Below are positions 1 through 6,849 of a stretch of DNA of 29,570 bases, piece by piece. Every line of letters begins with the position of its first letter. Positions within the stretch are counted from its first letter, which is position 1. The translations under genes were made by a program, and so were the position numbers. Origin of the DNA: Microcaldota archaeon (GTDB taxonomy: Archaea > Micrarchaeota > Micrarchaeia > Micrarchaeales > Micrarchaeaceae); NCBI GenBank assembly GCA_021785805.1, contig JAJYEJ010000006.1:1-29570 (forward strand). Reading direction: 5' to 3'. The notes beneath the pieces were generated by a model. The model was not told where the DNA came from. It searched no databases and saw only the letters and a list, made by a program, of their open reading frames with translations.

Positions 1-32
1 TTTTTTCACGACCTTCCTACAGTAGAGAACCC

Positions 33-65
33 GTTGATTTAGTATCAACATATAAGTTTATAAAT
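33..65 (+). promoter_or_regulatory. TATA box with adjacent 6-bp dyad upstream of DUF92 gene
   Basis: An archaeal TATA element (TTTATAAAT, 57-65) lies about 50 bases before the GTG start at 112, which places the transcription start near 87. Just upstream is an inverted repeat, GTTGAT (33-38) and ATCAAC (44-49), with a 5-base spacer, where BRE or regulator contacts would lie. The TATA call is by position and sequence. The dyad as an operator is inference. Confidence 0.5.
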
Positions 66-111
66 CCTCGTTAATAGCGGAATTATTTCATATGTTTGGA
101 AAGAATTTGGT

Positions 112-810
112 GTGTCTTTGGAGCTCCTTACGCTTGATTTTCGTGGTGTCGGACTGGCGATTGTCATAGGGGTAGCCATGCTGCTCCTTGGAGGGACGCA
201 ATTCATGGGATGGTTCTTCGTTGTGGCCATGATATACTTCCTTGCCATATCGGCCATAGTCACCAGATTGGGCAGCAGGTACAAGAAACGCGCCAACCTG
301 TACCAGAAGGCTAGAGGGGTGAGGAACGTCCTCGGCAATGGCCTTGGACCACTGATATTCGTGGTCGTTTTCTATTACTTTTCCGTCTACGGGCAGGATC
401 CAGCCGTTTACCTGGTGACTGTTGCGGCTTTCCTGTCTTCCGTAGCGGCAGTGGCCTCGGATAAGTTCAGCAGCGAGATAGGGGTCCTTGACGGCACTCC
501 TACATCGATAGTGACCTTCAAGGAGGTGAAAAAGGGCGAGTCCGGAGGTATCACCGCACTAGGACTTGGCGCTGGGACCATAGGCGCTGCGCTCATAGCG
601 GTGACTTTCTTGGCTGTGCCTGGCCTTTCGCCAACGCATGAAGTTGAGCTCGTTGCGATAGTACTGGTTGGAGGGATAGTAGGCACGATAGTGGACTCGT
701 TCTTGGGCCACTTCGAGGAGAAAGGGATCGGCAACAAGCATCTCTCGAACTTCTTATGCAGCCTTGCAGGAGGGGTTGTTGGAGCCTTATTGGTCTCTAT
801 TTTACTATGA
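112..810 (+). CDS. DUF92/TMEM19 family integral membrane protein
   Basis: A 232-residue polytopic membrane protein with about six hydrophobic segments (near residues 12-30, 33-50, 78-95, 98-115, 145-170, 178-195 and the C-terminus). The glycine-rich segment GGIVGTIVDSFLGHFEEKGIG and the SSEIGVL motif near residue 120 are typical of the DUF92 family (COG1836, TMEM19). A plant and cyanobacterial branch of this family, VTE6, is a phytyl-phosphate kinase, so a polyprenyl-phosphate kinase role in isoprenoid recycling is possible here but unproven. The GTG at 112 is the only usable start, because the frame has a stop at 61 and no ATG in between. It has its own promoter and no operon partner. Confidence 0.8.
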   Translation: MSLELLTLDFRGVGLAIVIGVAMLLLGGTQFMGWFFVVAMIYFLAISAIVTRLGSRYKKRANLYQKARGVRNVLGNGLGPLIFVVVFYYFSVYGQDPAVYLVTVAAFLSSVAAVASDKFSSEIGVLDGTPTSIVTFKEVKKGESGGITALGLGAGTIGAALIAVTFLAVPGLSPTHEVELVAIVLVGGIVGTIVDSFLGHFEEKGIGNKHLSNFLCSLAGGVVGALLVSILL

Positions 811-910
811 TGGCGACTATGCGGCCCTATCCCGGCAATGGCGTGACCTCTGACAGCGTTTAGAGACTGCCAGCCCATCCCTGGCCGTCTGCTCCGGCAT
901 TGTTGTCGGT

Positions 911-1846
911 TTATCTGCGAAGGATATCATCCAATTCTTTTAGCTTTTGGGCTTTTGTATGCCTGCCTATGCTTTCGTATATCTTGGCGGCTTGGTAGAG
1001 TTCGCCTATCTCTTCTAGGCTCCTAGCGCATCGTGATGCGCTACCGGGAAATCCGAGCTTAACCCAGGATTCCGCAGCGAAGCCGAATCCGTATCTTTTA
1101 TCATTGTGATTGCCCTTGCCGGCTAAAGATTCGATGGCTTTTACGCATTTAATCGCCCTCTTCCTGTTATCTGTCGCGATCCATTTTTCAGCAGCCATGG
1201 ACAAGTCTTCCATATCCCCTATATGTTCATTAAGCTCTGCCGCTCTTTCCGGTTTACCAAACATTTCCCATAAGTTTTCCACAGATGCAAGGTCACATAA
1301 GGTTATGGCTTCTGGATCTTTCTCCCGTAGCATTTTATCCAGTCGTTCGGTCAGTTCGATGGCTTTATGAACGGATCCGAGTTCCCACCATGATAATGCG
1401 GCCTCCTCTATTAAATCAGGGTCGTTCGTACGTGTAGCCGCTTCTTCGGCCCTTTCAGCACACTTTACTGCACTTCTATGGTTGACGGAAATCCAGAGCG
1501 AGGTAGCCGCGTGGAAAAACCCTTCCTTCTCACAATTCTGTATCTGAACTTTTGCCAAATCGGTATCTCCGATATTTATGGCGATCTGAGCCGCTCTAGG
1601 GAAATACTTGTTTGATGCCAGAAGCCTGATTGCTTCCTCAGGGTTTCCAGATTCAAGGTATATGTTCGACGCCTCAAGAACGTTGCCATTGACTACATTC
1701 CTCTTTACCTTTTCCTCTGTTGATTCAACCAGTACACCGCTCTCCTTGGCTCTTCGAAGCGCGTTTCGTACCCCCGCTTCGGAAGACAATGTCGATTTGG
1801 CCATCGTAGTAAACTCCTTCTTCGTGTAGAATCTGTTACTGTCCAT
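911..1846 (-). CDS. TPR-like alpha-solenoid repeat protein, function unknown
   Basis: A 311-residue soluble, highly charged protein made almost entirely of helix pairs. Repeated units of about 35-40 residues carry A-A-x-x-W/Y and x-A-I-K/R-x-x patterns (for example EEAIRLLASNKYFPRAAQIA, HKAIELTERLDKML and RKRAIKCVKAIESL), as in tetratricopeptide or clathrin-repeat solenoids. Such folds are protein-protein scaffolds, and no catalytic motif is visible. The start at 1846 lies about 30 bases after a TATA-like element (1876-1884, minus strand), which suggests an almost leaderless mRNA. An alternative ATG is at 1804. It is divergent from the acetyltransferase gene. The partner is unknown. Confidence 0.75.
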   Translation of the reverse strand: MDSNRFYTKKEFTTMAKSTLSSEAGVRNALRRAKESGVLVESTEEKVKRNVVNGNVLEASNIYLESGNPEEAIRLLASNKYFPRAAQIAINIGDTDLAKVQIQNCEKEGFFHAATSLWISVNHRSAVKCAERAEEAATRTNDPDLIEEAALSWWELGSVHKAIELTERLDKMLREKDPEAITLCDLASVENLWEMFGKPERAAELNEHIGDMEDLSMAAEKWIATDNRKRAIKCVKAIESLAGKGNHNDKRYGFGFAAESWVKLGFPGSASRCARSLEEIGELYQAAKIYESIGRHTKAQKLKELDDILRR

Positions 1847-1875
1847 ATGATCACGATGACCATGCGCTTATCTAC

Positions 1876-1884
1876 ATATTTATT
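1876..1884 (-). promoter_or_regulatory. TATA box of the TPR-like gene
   Basis: AATAAATAT on the minus strand is centred about 34 bases before the ATG at 1846, so transcription would start within a few bases of the start codon (leaderless-type spacing). Confidence 0.45.
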
Positions 1885-1931
1885 GCTTTCGTAATGGGGA
1901 CTTCGCGTATACATAGGTCGAAAAGACTGAA

Positions 1932-1938
1932 TTTATAC
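1932..1938 (+). promoter_or_regulatory. TATA box of the GNAT gene
   Basis: TTTATAC is centred about 36 bases before the ATG at 1971. The predicted leader is about 10 bases and includes a GGT. Confidence 0.45.
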
Positions 1939-1970
1939 ATGTATTTACATCTTGCCTGTGATGGTAGAGC

Positions 1971-2420
1971 ATGGCAAAGGCAACTAACGGGGTATACATA
2001 CGAAAGTACAGGGCGAGCGACAGGAGAGCGGCGCAGGATCTGATATTGAACGTATGGGGCAAGAAGTGGCTGCCTGGCAACATGCATGCCTTTGAGCGTT
2101 TTGATGGATACGTAGCTGAACTTGATGGGAAAGTAGTAGCCGGGATGAGCCTTGATTACGGCACATATGCCTGTCTTGTTGATTTCATCATAGTCCACTC
2201 TGACTACAGAAGGCAGGGCATAGCTGATAAACTTCTCAAATTTGCTTTTAAATACGCAAAAGGGAGAAACCAGAAAATCATAAAGGGATTTGTTGATGTC
2301 AAGGACAACAAACCGGTGCTTAGGATATGGGAGAAGTACGGCTTCAAAGAAGCCGGAGAGCTAAGGAACCTGTATGCGCCGGATGACCATTATGTCTACA
2401 TCTACAAGTTCCTGAAATGA
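1971..2420 (+). CDS. GNAT family N-acetyltransferase
   Basis: A 149-residue GCN5-related acetyltransferase. The acetyl-CoA pyrophosphate-binding motif A is clear near residues 80-88 (RRQGIADKLL, matching the R/Q-x-x-G-x-G/A rule), preceded by the VDFIIVHSDYR strand (motif A beta4). The C-terminal strand-helix with NKPVLRIWEKYGFKEAGEL is the usual motif B (N-x-x-A/V-x-x-x-Y-x-x-x-GF). The substrate (protein N-terminus, ribosomal protein or small molecule) cannot be told from sequence. It stands alone, with a TATA box just upstream and a 6-base gap to a candidate small ORF downstream. Confidence 0.88.
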   Translation: MAKATNGVYIRKYRASDRRAAQDLILNVWGKKWLPGNMHAFERFDGYVAELDGKVVAGMSLDYGTYACLVDFIIVHSDYRRQGIADKLLKFAFKYAKGRNQKIIKGFVDVKDNKPVLRIWEKYGFKEAGELRNLYAPDDHYVYIYKFLK

Positions 2421-2426
2421 AACGCT

Positions 2427-2570
2427 ATGCTCGACAAGCTAGGGCTGCATATATGGCGTGTATGTCTGCCATCAAAATATGCAAGAATGGCGATTTTGGA
2501 TTTTATGCCCAAAACACTGTTTACACACAAACCCGACGGATGGGGCATCGGTGTGATTCGACCCCGTTAG
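2427..2570 (+). CDS. Candidate 47-residue ORF downstream of the GNAT gene
   Basis: An ATG-initiated frame begins 6 bases after the acetyltransferase stop and ends just before the tRNA-Ser 3' end. The product would be a small basic protein (starts MLDKLGLHIWRVCL, ends GIGVIRPR). There is no clear Shine-Dalgarno element and no recognisable family. It may be chance, because length and position are the only support. Confidence 0.22.
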   Translation: MLDKLGLHIWRVCLPSKYARMAILDFMPKTLFTHKPDGWGIGVIRPR

Positions 2571-2579
2571 CCAAGAAAA

Positions 2580-2704
2580 CGCCGGGGTAGGGATTTGAAC
2601 CCTAAAGCCCGTAAGGGCACCGGTTCGCCTGTTCGCATCACAAATCAGCTCTTGAGATTTTGGAAATTCAAGACCGGCGCAATACCAGTTTCTGCCACCC
2701 CGGC
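2580..2704 (-). tRNA. tRNA-Ser(UGA) with a 41-nt anticodon-loop intron
   Basis: A type II tRNA. The acceptor stem is GCCGGGG/CCCCGGC with G73, as expected for serine. The D-arm, a long variable arm (GCCC-TTAC-GGGC) and the T-arm TAGGG-TTCAAAT-CCCTA are all intact. Anticodon stem CCGGT/ACCGG encloses loop CTTGAA-A after removal of an intron at the canonical 37/38 site, giving anticodon UGA. No CCA is encoded. A TATA-like element at 2724-2736 (minus) sits about 26 bases before the 5' end. It is divergent from the prenyltransferase gene. Leucine is excluded by G73 and the anticodon. Confidence 0.92.
2626..2666 (-). other. tRNA-Ser intron (41 nt, position 37/38)
   Basis: A bulge-helix-bulge motif defines the ends. 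CTTG (positions 32-35) pairs with CAGG (one G-U pair) as the 4-bp central helix. The 5' bulge AAT is cut after AA and the 3' bulge CGA after CG. An inner TTC/GAA helix continues inside the intron. This is the standard archaeal EndA substrate form. Confidence 0.88.
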
Positions 2705-2723
2705 ACAGGCTTTATATTGAACT

Positions 2724-2736
2724 GTATATTCTTTAT
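2724..2736 (-). promoter_or_regulatory. TATA-like element for tRNA-Ser
   Basis: An A/T-rich stretch (AATAAAGAATATA on minus) is centred about 26 bases before the tRNA 5' end at 2704, the right distance for TBP-directed initiation at the mature end. Another TTTATATT at 2711-2718 would serve the plus-strand prenyltransferase. Confidence 0.4.
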
Positions 2737-2758
2737 TGTTTCCCGTAGAATACTCATC

Positions 2759-3628
2759 ATGAATAAGCTCGTAGCGGTGTTGAAGCTCACCAGGATAGAG
2801 CACTCTATCATGCTCGTTGTCGCAGTGATAGCTGCGGAGTTGATCGTACTTGGCATACCTTCCCTCCCTATATTCCTGCTTAGTCTCATTACCCCATTCT
2901 TCATCAGCATGGCTTCCTTCGCGATAAACGATTACTTTGATCTGGAGACCGATCGCGCGAACAATAGGGTGGACAGGCCGTTGGTCAACAGGTCCCTATA
3001 CAGGAGCGAGGCTCTTCTGGTCGCCATATCGACGTTCCTGATAGGCATGGCGGCCAGTGCGCTGATAAACGTGTATGCGTTCGCGATAGCGCTGGTTTTC
3101 AGCGTGCTGGCTTTCCTGTACAGCTACAGGCTCAAGGATACGCCGATCCTCGGCAATGCTTATATCGCGCTTACGATGGTAATCCCGTTCGTATTCGGGG
3201 ATTATGTCGTTTCCGGAACGCTGAGCATCAAAATAGTACTCATCTCGTTCATAATCTTCCTCAGCGGGTTCGCGAGGGAGATGCATGGCATGGTAAGGGA
3301 CTACTCCGGAGACTCAAAAGTCAGGAGGACGAAGAACCTGGTCTACCATATGGGGAAGAAGGTTACCGCATCTGTGGCGCTGATAATGTATTTCGAAGCG
3401 ATTGCGATAAGCCTCTTTCTCTTCTTTTACATCGCGCCGTTTGCAGGAAACCTGTATTATCTGGCACCCATAGCGGTTGCCGACGTGGTGCTCGCATATG
3501 TCGCGATAGGATATGTGACCAGGAGCAGCAGGAGTTTCTTCATGGCTTCAAGGAACCTTAGTTTGTTGGCGATGTTCATAGCGTTGGTCGCTTATCTGAT
3601 ATCGCCGGTGCTGTTTGCTGCAGCTTGA
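2759..3628 (+). CDS. UbiA-type prenyltransferase (digeranylgeranylglyceryl phosphate synthase-like)
   Basis: A 289-residue membrane protein with about eight transmembrane helices and the two Mg-polyprenyl-diphosphate motifs of the UbiA superfamily. The first is N57-D58-x-x-D61-x-x-x-D65 followed by RPL; the second is RDYSGDSKVRRTKN near residues 180-195. In archaea the usual UbiA protein of this size adds the second geranylgeranyl chain to glycerol phosphate in membrane lipid synthesis, which is the most likely role. Menaquinone or heme-type transferases of the family cannot be excluded. I start at the ATG at 2759, because the longer frame runs back into the tRNA-Ser gene. The TATA box at 2711-2718 fits this start. 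Confidence 0.83.
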   Translation: MNKLVAVLKLTRIEHSIMLVVAVIAAELIVLGIPSLPIFLLSLITPFFISMASFAINDYFDLETDRANNRVDRPLVNRSLYRSEALLVAISTFLIGMAASALINVYAFAIALVFSVLAFLYSYRLKDTPILGNAYIALTMVIPFVFGDYVVSGTLSIKIVLISFIIFLSGFAREMHGMVRDYSGDSKVRRTKNLVYHMGKKVTASVALIMYFEAIAISLFLFFYIAPFAGNLYYLAPIAVADVVLAYVAIGYVTRSSRSFFMASRNLSLLAMFIALVAYLISPVLFAAA

Positions 3629-3647
3629 TTAGGTCATGTTCCTGGTT

Positions 3648-3815
3648 CTAGTATGGAACTCGCTGCTTTGCGCGGGCTATTCTCCTCATCTCTCTGCGCT
3701 CCTGTGGCGTGGAGGATCTTTTGGTTTGGGTTCCGAGCGACTCGGGTCCCTCTGCCTTTAGCGCGGCTCCGTTCGTCCGGCTGTCGTATTGGCTGGGGTT
3801 TTCGGATGTTATAAT
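3648..3815 (-). CDS. Candidate 55-residue basic protein with non-standard (AUU) start
   Basis: In an otherwise empty gap, one minus-strand frame is open from a stop at about 3859 to the TAG at 3648-3650 and reads like protein. It has a polar first half (GPESLGTQTKRSS) and a strongly basic helix (TPQERREMRRIARAKQR). The codons used (AGG, AGA, ATA, GAG) match neighbouring genes. The frame has no ATG, GTG or TTG start. The best candidate is ATT at 3813-3815, preceded by AAGGT and lying downstream of a TATA-like element shared with the divergent gene. It may be a real gene with a rare start, a gene broken at its 5' end, or chance. Confidence 0.33.
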   Translation of the reverse strand: MITSENPSQYDSRTNGAALKAEGPESLGTQTKRSSTPQERREMRRIARAKQRVPY

Positions 3816-3854
3816 TTTACCTTGTTCCGGATACGGGAAAGGCGCAACGCCAAG

Positions 3855-3864
3855 TTATTTATAG
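3855..3864 (+). promoter_or_regulatory. TATA box of the 3898 gene (near-symmetrical)
   Basis: TTATTTATAG is centred about 38 bases before the ATG at 3898. Its complement, CTATAAATAA, is also a good TATA for the minus-strand candidate ORF ending at 3648. Confidence 0.5.
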
Positions 3865-3897
3865 TGGATTGGACTCATCGGTTATCGGGCTGGTAGG

Positions 3898-5157
3898 ATG
3901 AGGACTTTCTCCATAAGGATCGAGAGGCAGGGGGTGCGGGATTCCGCAAAGGAGAATTATGATGCAGCAATGGCCGAGATGTCGAACTGGAGCTATGTAG
4001 TATTGAACGCCATGGAGAAGGCGAGCGTACCGCTAATCCGGTCGATGATGGAGGCGCCGCTCGTATTCTCCCCGATTAGGGATGATGCCTCGTTCAGTGA
4101 CGATGAGAAGAACGCCTTGATGAACACAGTACAGAGAATCGGAAATTCCGTAATAGGATGGAAGGAGACCGGAGTATTCAAACAGGTGGCAGCGGCGTTG
4201 AGAGAATCTTCTGCGGAACTTGCTGCGCTTTCCGGCGCTTTAGGACCGATCGCGACGCGCGCGACAGCCTCGATGCTAGAATTTGCCGGTCGCAGCATAC
4301 CTAAGCCCCAGACTGTGCATTTCATGAGAACACATTCGAAGGATCTTCGCCTGCTCGCGGACCTCCTAAACAGGCCTGAGGGCGAGGCCGATGCAGTTGC
4401 ATTCGTAGAGAGGATAGGCGGAGGGAACTATGAATTGAGAAAGGAGACCGCGTTTGCTTCGATGATCGCCCTGGGCGTATCAAGGGCTCCGCTTTTTACC
4501 AGGATGCTCCATGCCAGTATGTCGCTGGGCAAGATTCCGAAAGTCTCGAACAGCGAGCTTTCCCGCAGGATGACTGCGATTGTGAGGACCATTGAGGCCG
4601 TCATACCTGCGATAGACAGCCTCAGGAGGTTCGAGATGTTCGAGAAAGGATGCGAACTTGACGGGAATTATGTTACGGCTGACTACGAATCGGTTTGTGA
4701 CGATGTGATATACGCGATGGTTGAGCTTTACAGGAGACAGGGTGGGCAGTCCGAGCTTGCGGCCAACGTGTCCCAGAAGCATGCCGAACATTCGCTGGCC
4801 GATAGCCTTTCGCACAGCATAGTGAAGAGGCTGCAGATGGCCGGGCAAAGCCACTTGGATCTTGCCGGAAAGGTGAGCAGCAGGATAAACGATGCGATCT
4901 CCGCCATACCTGAGCTCAGGGGAGGGAGCGTAGGCATAGATGTGCCGTTTATGGTGGCTGGGATGCTGACGCGCGATACCTTTATGAGCATGAAGGTGAG
5001 GGCTGACGCGTATTCCCGCGTGTTAGCCGATATACCGGGGATTTGCAAGGACGCGCTGAATGCCATGCCTACGGCGCCTCGGGCTGGCGGCATCGCAGGG
5101 CTCGAACGGATTCTGCATTCAGAGGGAGTAAGGAGCAGGGAGGGCAGCTTGCGATAG
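3898..5157 (+). CDS. Uncharacterised all-helical protein
   Basis: A 419-residue protein I do not recognise. It is rich in Ala, Met, Arg, Ser and Glu, with no transmembrane segment, signal peptide, Cys cluster or nucleotide-binding motif. Predicted structure is nearly all helix (for example ESSAELAALSGALGPIATRA near residue 105 and SRRMTAIVRTIEAVIPAIDS near 225). The first ten residues, MRTFSIRIER, could form a strand. Its stop is 17 bases before the next gene, so it is probably co-transcribed with the serine hydrolase at 5175. A structural or adaptor role is possible. I assign no function. Confidence 0.7.
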   Translation: MRTFSIRIERQGVRDSAKENYDAAMAEMSNWSYVVLNAMEKASVPLIRSMMEAPLVFSPIRDDASFSDDEKNALMNTVQRIGNSVIGWKETGVFKQVAAALRESSAELAALSGALGPIATRATASMLEFAGRSIPKPQTVHFMRTHSKDLRLLADLLNRPEGEADAVAFVERIGGGNYELRKETAFASMIALGVSRAPLFTRMLHASMSLGKIPKVSNSELSRRMTAIVRTIEAVIPAIDSLRRFEMFEKGCELDGNYVTADYESVCDDVIYAMVELYRRQGGQSELAANVSQKHAEHSLADSLSHSIVKRLQMAGQSHLDLAGKVSSRINDAISAIPELRGGSVGIDVPFMVAGMLTRDTFMSMKVRADAYSRVLADIPGICKDALNAMPTAPRAGGIAGLERILHSEGVRSREGSLR

Positions 5158-5174
5158 TGTAATGCGTAGATCGG

Positions 5175-5735
5175 ATGAAGAGAGCAGCCATAATACACGG
5201 GTGGAAGGCCTCTCCGGATATGAATTGGTTCCGCTGGCTGGGCGACCAGCTTTCTGGGCTAGGATATGCGGTAGAGATACCGCACATGCCAAACCCAAAC
5301 GACCCCGCTCCAGGGGAGTGGATTGAGGCGTTGAGCATGTACATAGGGACCCCCGACCGGCAGACCCTCCTTGTAGGGCATAGCCTCGGAGCCCATGCCA
5401 TACTGAGGTACCTTGAGAGCATGAGCGCCGGCCATGTCGGTACTGCCGTCCTGGTTGCGCCTTGGCCAAATCTCAATAGGGTAAAGGATAGCTCTTACTC
5501 TAAAGTGGCGAGACGATGGATGGGAAGGGAGCCGGACTGGAAGGCGATCAGGGCGAATGTGGACAGGGTAGTAGCGGTATTCTCCGCTACTGATCCGTTT
5601 GTTCTCCCTGGTAATTCGCATGAGTTCTCAGAGTCATTAGGGGCGAAGGTAGTAATGCTTGCAGACAATGGCCATATCGTGGACGAGACCGTAGAGGTCG
5701 TTTTTGACGAGATAAGGCTTGCAGATAGGGATTGA
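5175..5735 (+). CDS. RBBP9/YdeN-like serine hydrolase
   Basis: A 186-residue compact alpha/beta hydrolase. The N-terminal strand AAIIHGW carries the oxyanion-hole HGW typical of the RBBP9/YdeN (PF06821) family. The nucleophile elbow is G68-H-S70-L-G. The acid is D140 in SATDPFV, and the histidine is H167 in NGHIVDE. The length matches this minimal-lid family. Natural substrates are mostly unknown for the family. The start ATG is 17 bases after the 3898 gene, with GATCGG before it, so the two probably form an operon. Confidence 0.88.
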   Translation: MKRAAIIHGWKASPDMNWFRWLGDQLSGLGYAVEIPHMPNPNDPAPGEWIEALSMYIGTPDRQTLLVGHSLGAHAILRYLESMSAGHVGTAVLVAPWPNLNRVKDSSYSKVARRWMGREPDWKAIRANVDRVVAVFSATDPFVLPGNSHEFSESLGAKVVMLADNGHIVDETVEVVFDEIRLADRD

Positions 5736-6045
5736 CGCCTGTCCAACATGATAAAAAGCGTAAATATTTCCTTTGCGTATATACTATATGAGAGACCGTG
5801 CAGGTGTACAGTGCCTTGCGCGACGCCAACACCACTATCGTGGTTATGCGACGTGTTTCCTTTGCGCTCCGCATGGCATTCTTGCGGGCCTCTCGCAATA
5901 CCGTATTTTGGTCGGAACGCATCAGCCGCCATCATGTTGATTGCTGATTGCGGTTTTCCGCCAGGTCGATTGCCGCCATCGGTTACGGAGGCTATCCCTG
6001 CGGCTATCATGTACGTTGTAAAGTGTACGAGTTGCAGGATTAGGC
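5736..6045. other. 310-base gap between convergent genes, no gene assigned
   Basis: The hydrolase (plus) and uS2 (minus) genes converge here. The stretch is GC-rich and open in several frames on both strands, so ORF length alone says little. The best candidate is a 49-codon frame from GTG 5798 to TGA 5947 (plus), whose product includes NTTIVVMRRVSFALRMAFLR. A TATA-like AAATATTT at about 5762-5769 would start RNA near the competing ATG at 5788, which lies in another frame. I see no hairpin with a T-run and no known RNA. Confidence 0.3.
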
Positions 6046-6702
6046 TTAAAGTCTCTCTTCGACGGATTTTGCCGGCCTTGCCTCGGTCTTCGCCTCGAAT
6101 TCGTCTATCTTATACTTGAACTCGTCGTTCTCCTTTATCTCGCCCCTTGCCTTGAGGACCTCCCTCGCCAAAAGGAAGAACACGAACGCCAATGACCTCC
6201 TTCCTCTATTGTTCGCGGGGATTATCAGGTCTATGAACTTTGTCGAGTTGTCGGTGTCGCTGAGCGCTACAAGAGGTATGTTCTGCATGCTAGCCTCTTT
6301 CACAGCCTGCTTCTCGTTCCTCGAGTCGCTTATTATCACAAGCTGAGCTTCCATGTAGTCGCTCCTGTTCGGGTTCGTGAATATGCCAGGAGTTACCCTT
6401 CCTTTTATGAACTTGGCGCCTATTATGCTTGCGAACTTCTCCGCTGCGGCGACGGCGTATATTCTCGATGCCGTTACCACTACGTCTTTTGGATTATATC
6501 TTGAAAGCATGGTGGCAGCTGCGGATATCCTTGAGTCTATCGTCTTTAGGTCCAGCAGGTAGAGCCCATCCTCCCTTGTCTTGTATATGAAGTGCTTCAT
6601 GCCTGGGCTCTTCACCTTAGTCGCTATGTGCACGCCTACCTCGAGGTAGTCGGTCTGGTTTGCAAGCAGTTGTTGCTGCTCTTGTTGCTGTTGTTCTGTC
6701 AT
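6046..6702 (-). CDS. rps2: 30S ribosomal protein uS2
   Basis: A 218-residue uS2 with the archaeal/eukaryal SA-type core: GVHIATKVKSPGMKHFIY near residue 25, DLKTIDSRI, then FTNPNRSDYMEAQLVIISDSR and the PLVALSDTDN...DLIIPANNRGRRSLAFVFFLLAREVL region. The N-terminus is a short glutamine-rich tail (MTEQQQQEQQQ), and the C-terminus is charged. I start at the ATG at 6702, which has GGTG ten bases upstream. The longer frame to 6813 would translate the tRNA-Pro gene. It is the last gene of the rpoD ribosomal operon, and its leader begins 15 bases after the tRNA-Pro 3' end, so tRNA processing would create its mRNA 5' end. Confidence 0.95.
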   Translation of the reverse strand: MTEQQQQEQQQLLANQTDYLEVGVHIATKVKSPGMKHFIYKTREDGLYLLDLKTIDSRISAAATMLSRYNPKDVVVTASRIYAVAAAEKFASIIGAKFIKGRVTPGIFTNPNRSDYMEAQLVIISDSRNEKQAVKEASMQNIPLVALSDTDNSTKFIDLIIPANNRGRRSLAFVFFLLAREVLKARGEIKENDEFKYKIDEFEAKTEARPAKSVEERL

Positions 6703-6717
6703 CTTTTCACCATAATA

Positions 6718-6808
6718 TGGGGCTGCCGAGATTTCCAGCGTTATGCGCTTTTGAACTCGGATCGCCACCACCCCAAGGTGGAAGCCTACCAGGTTAGCAG
6801 ACAGCCCC
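6718..6808 (-). tRNA. tRNA-Pro(GGG) with an 18-nt intron in the T-loop
   Basis: Acceptor stem GGGGCTG/CAGCCCC with A73. The D-arm keeps A14, GG18-19 and A21, with a 10-25 mismatch. Anticodon stem CCACC/GGTGG has loop TTGGGGT, anticodon GGG. T-stem CCGAG/CTCGG is intact, but its loop is 25 nt instead of 7. Removing 18 nt restores TTCAAAT and a 73-nt tRNA. The anticodon loop has no intron. The gene lies between rpoN and uS2 in the operon, and no CCA is encoded. Confidence is high for the tRNA and slightly lower for exact intron ends. Confidence 0.9.
6732..6749 (-). other. T-loop intron of tRNA-Pro (18 nt, position 59/60)
   Basis: BHB reading: T-stem CCGAG/CTCGG is the outer helix. TTCA (54-57) pairs with TGGA as the 4-bp central helix (one G-U). 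The 5' bulge AAA is cut after the second A, the 3' bulge AAT after AA, and inner helix GCG/CGC has loop CATAA. Both cuts follow the normal rule and leave a seven-base T-loop. Confidence 0.85.
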
Positions 6809-6849
6809 TGCATAGCCTTTTGCTGCTAGCCTCTTATAAACGTATCAGT

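Noticed and set aside
408..878. Long minus-strand ORF opposite the DUF92 gene
   Set aside because: Antisense shadow of a clear membrane-protein gene, with Pro/Thr/Ser-rich composition and no promoter.
2640..2680. Alternative hairpin TCTTGA/TCAAGA in the tRNA-Ser precursor
   Set aside because: It would disrupt the BHB. The 37/38 intron with the CTTG/CAGG helix explains both ends better.
5495..6010. 171-codon minus-strand ORF across the end of the hydrolase gene
   Set aside because: Half of it is antisense to the hydrolase, the composition is not protein-like, and all frames are rather open in this GC-rich gap.
6703..6813. N-terminal extension of uS2 by 37 residues
   Set aside because: The extension is a translation of the tRNA-Pro gene. 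GGTG-ATG at 6702 gives the normal uS2 start.
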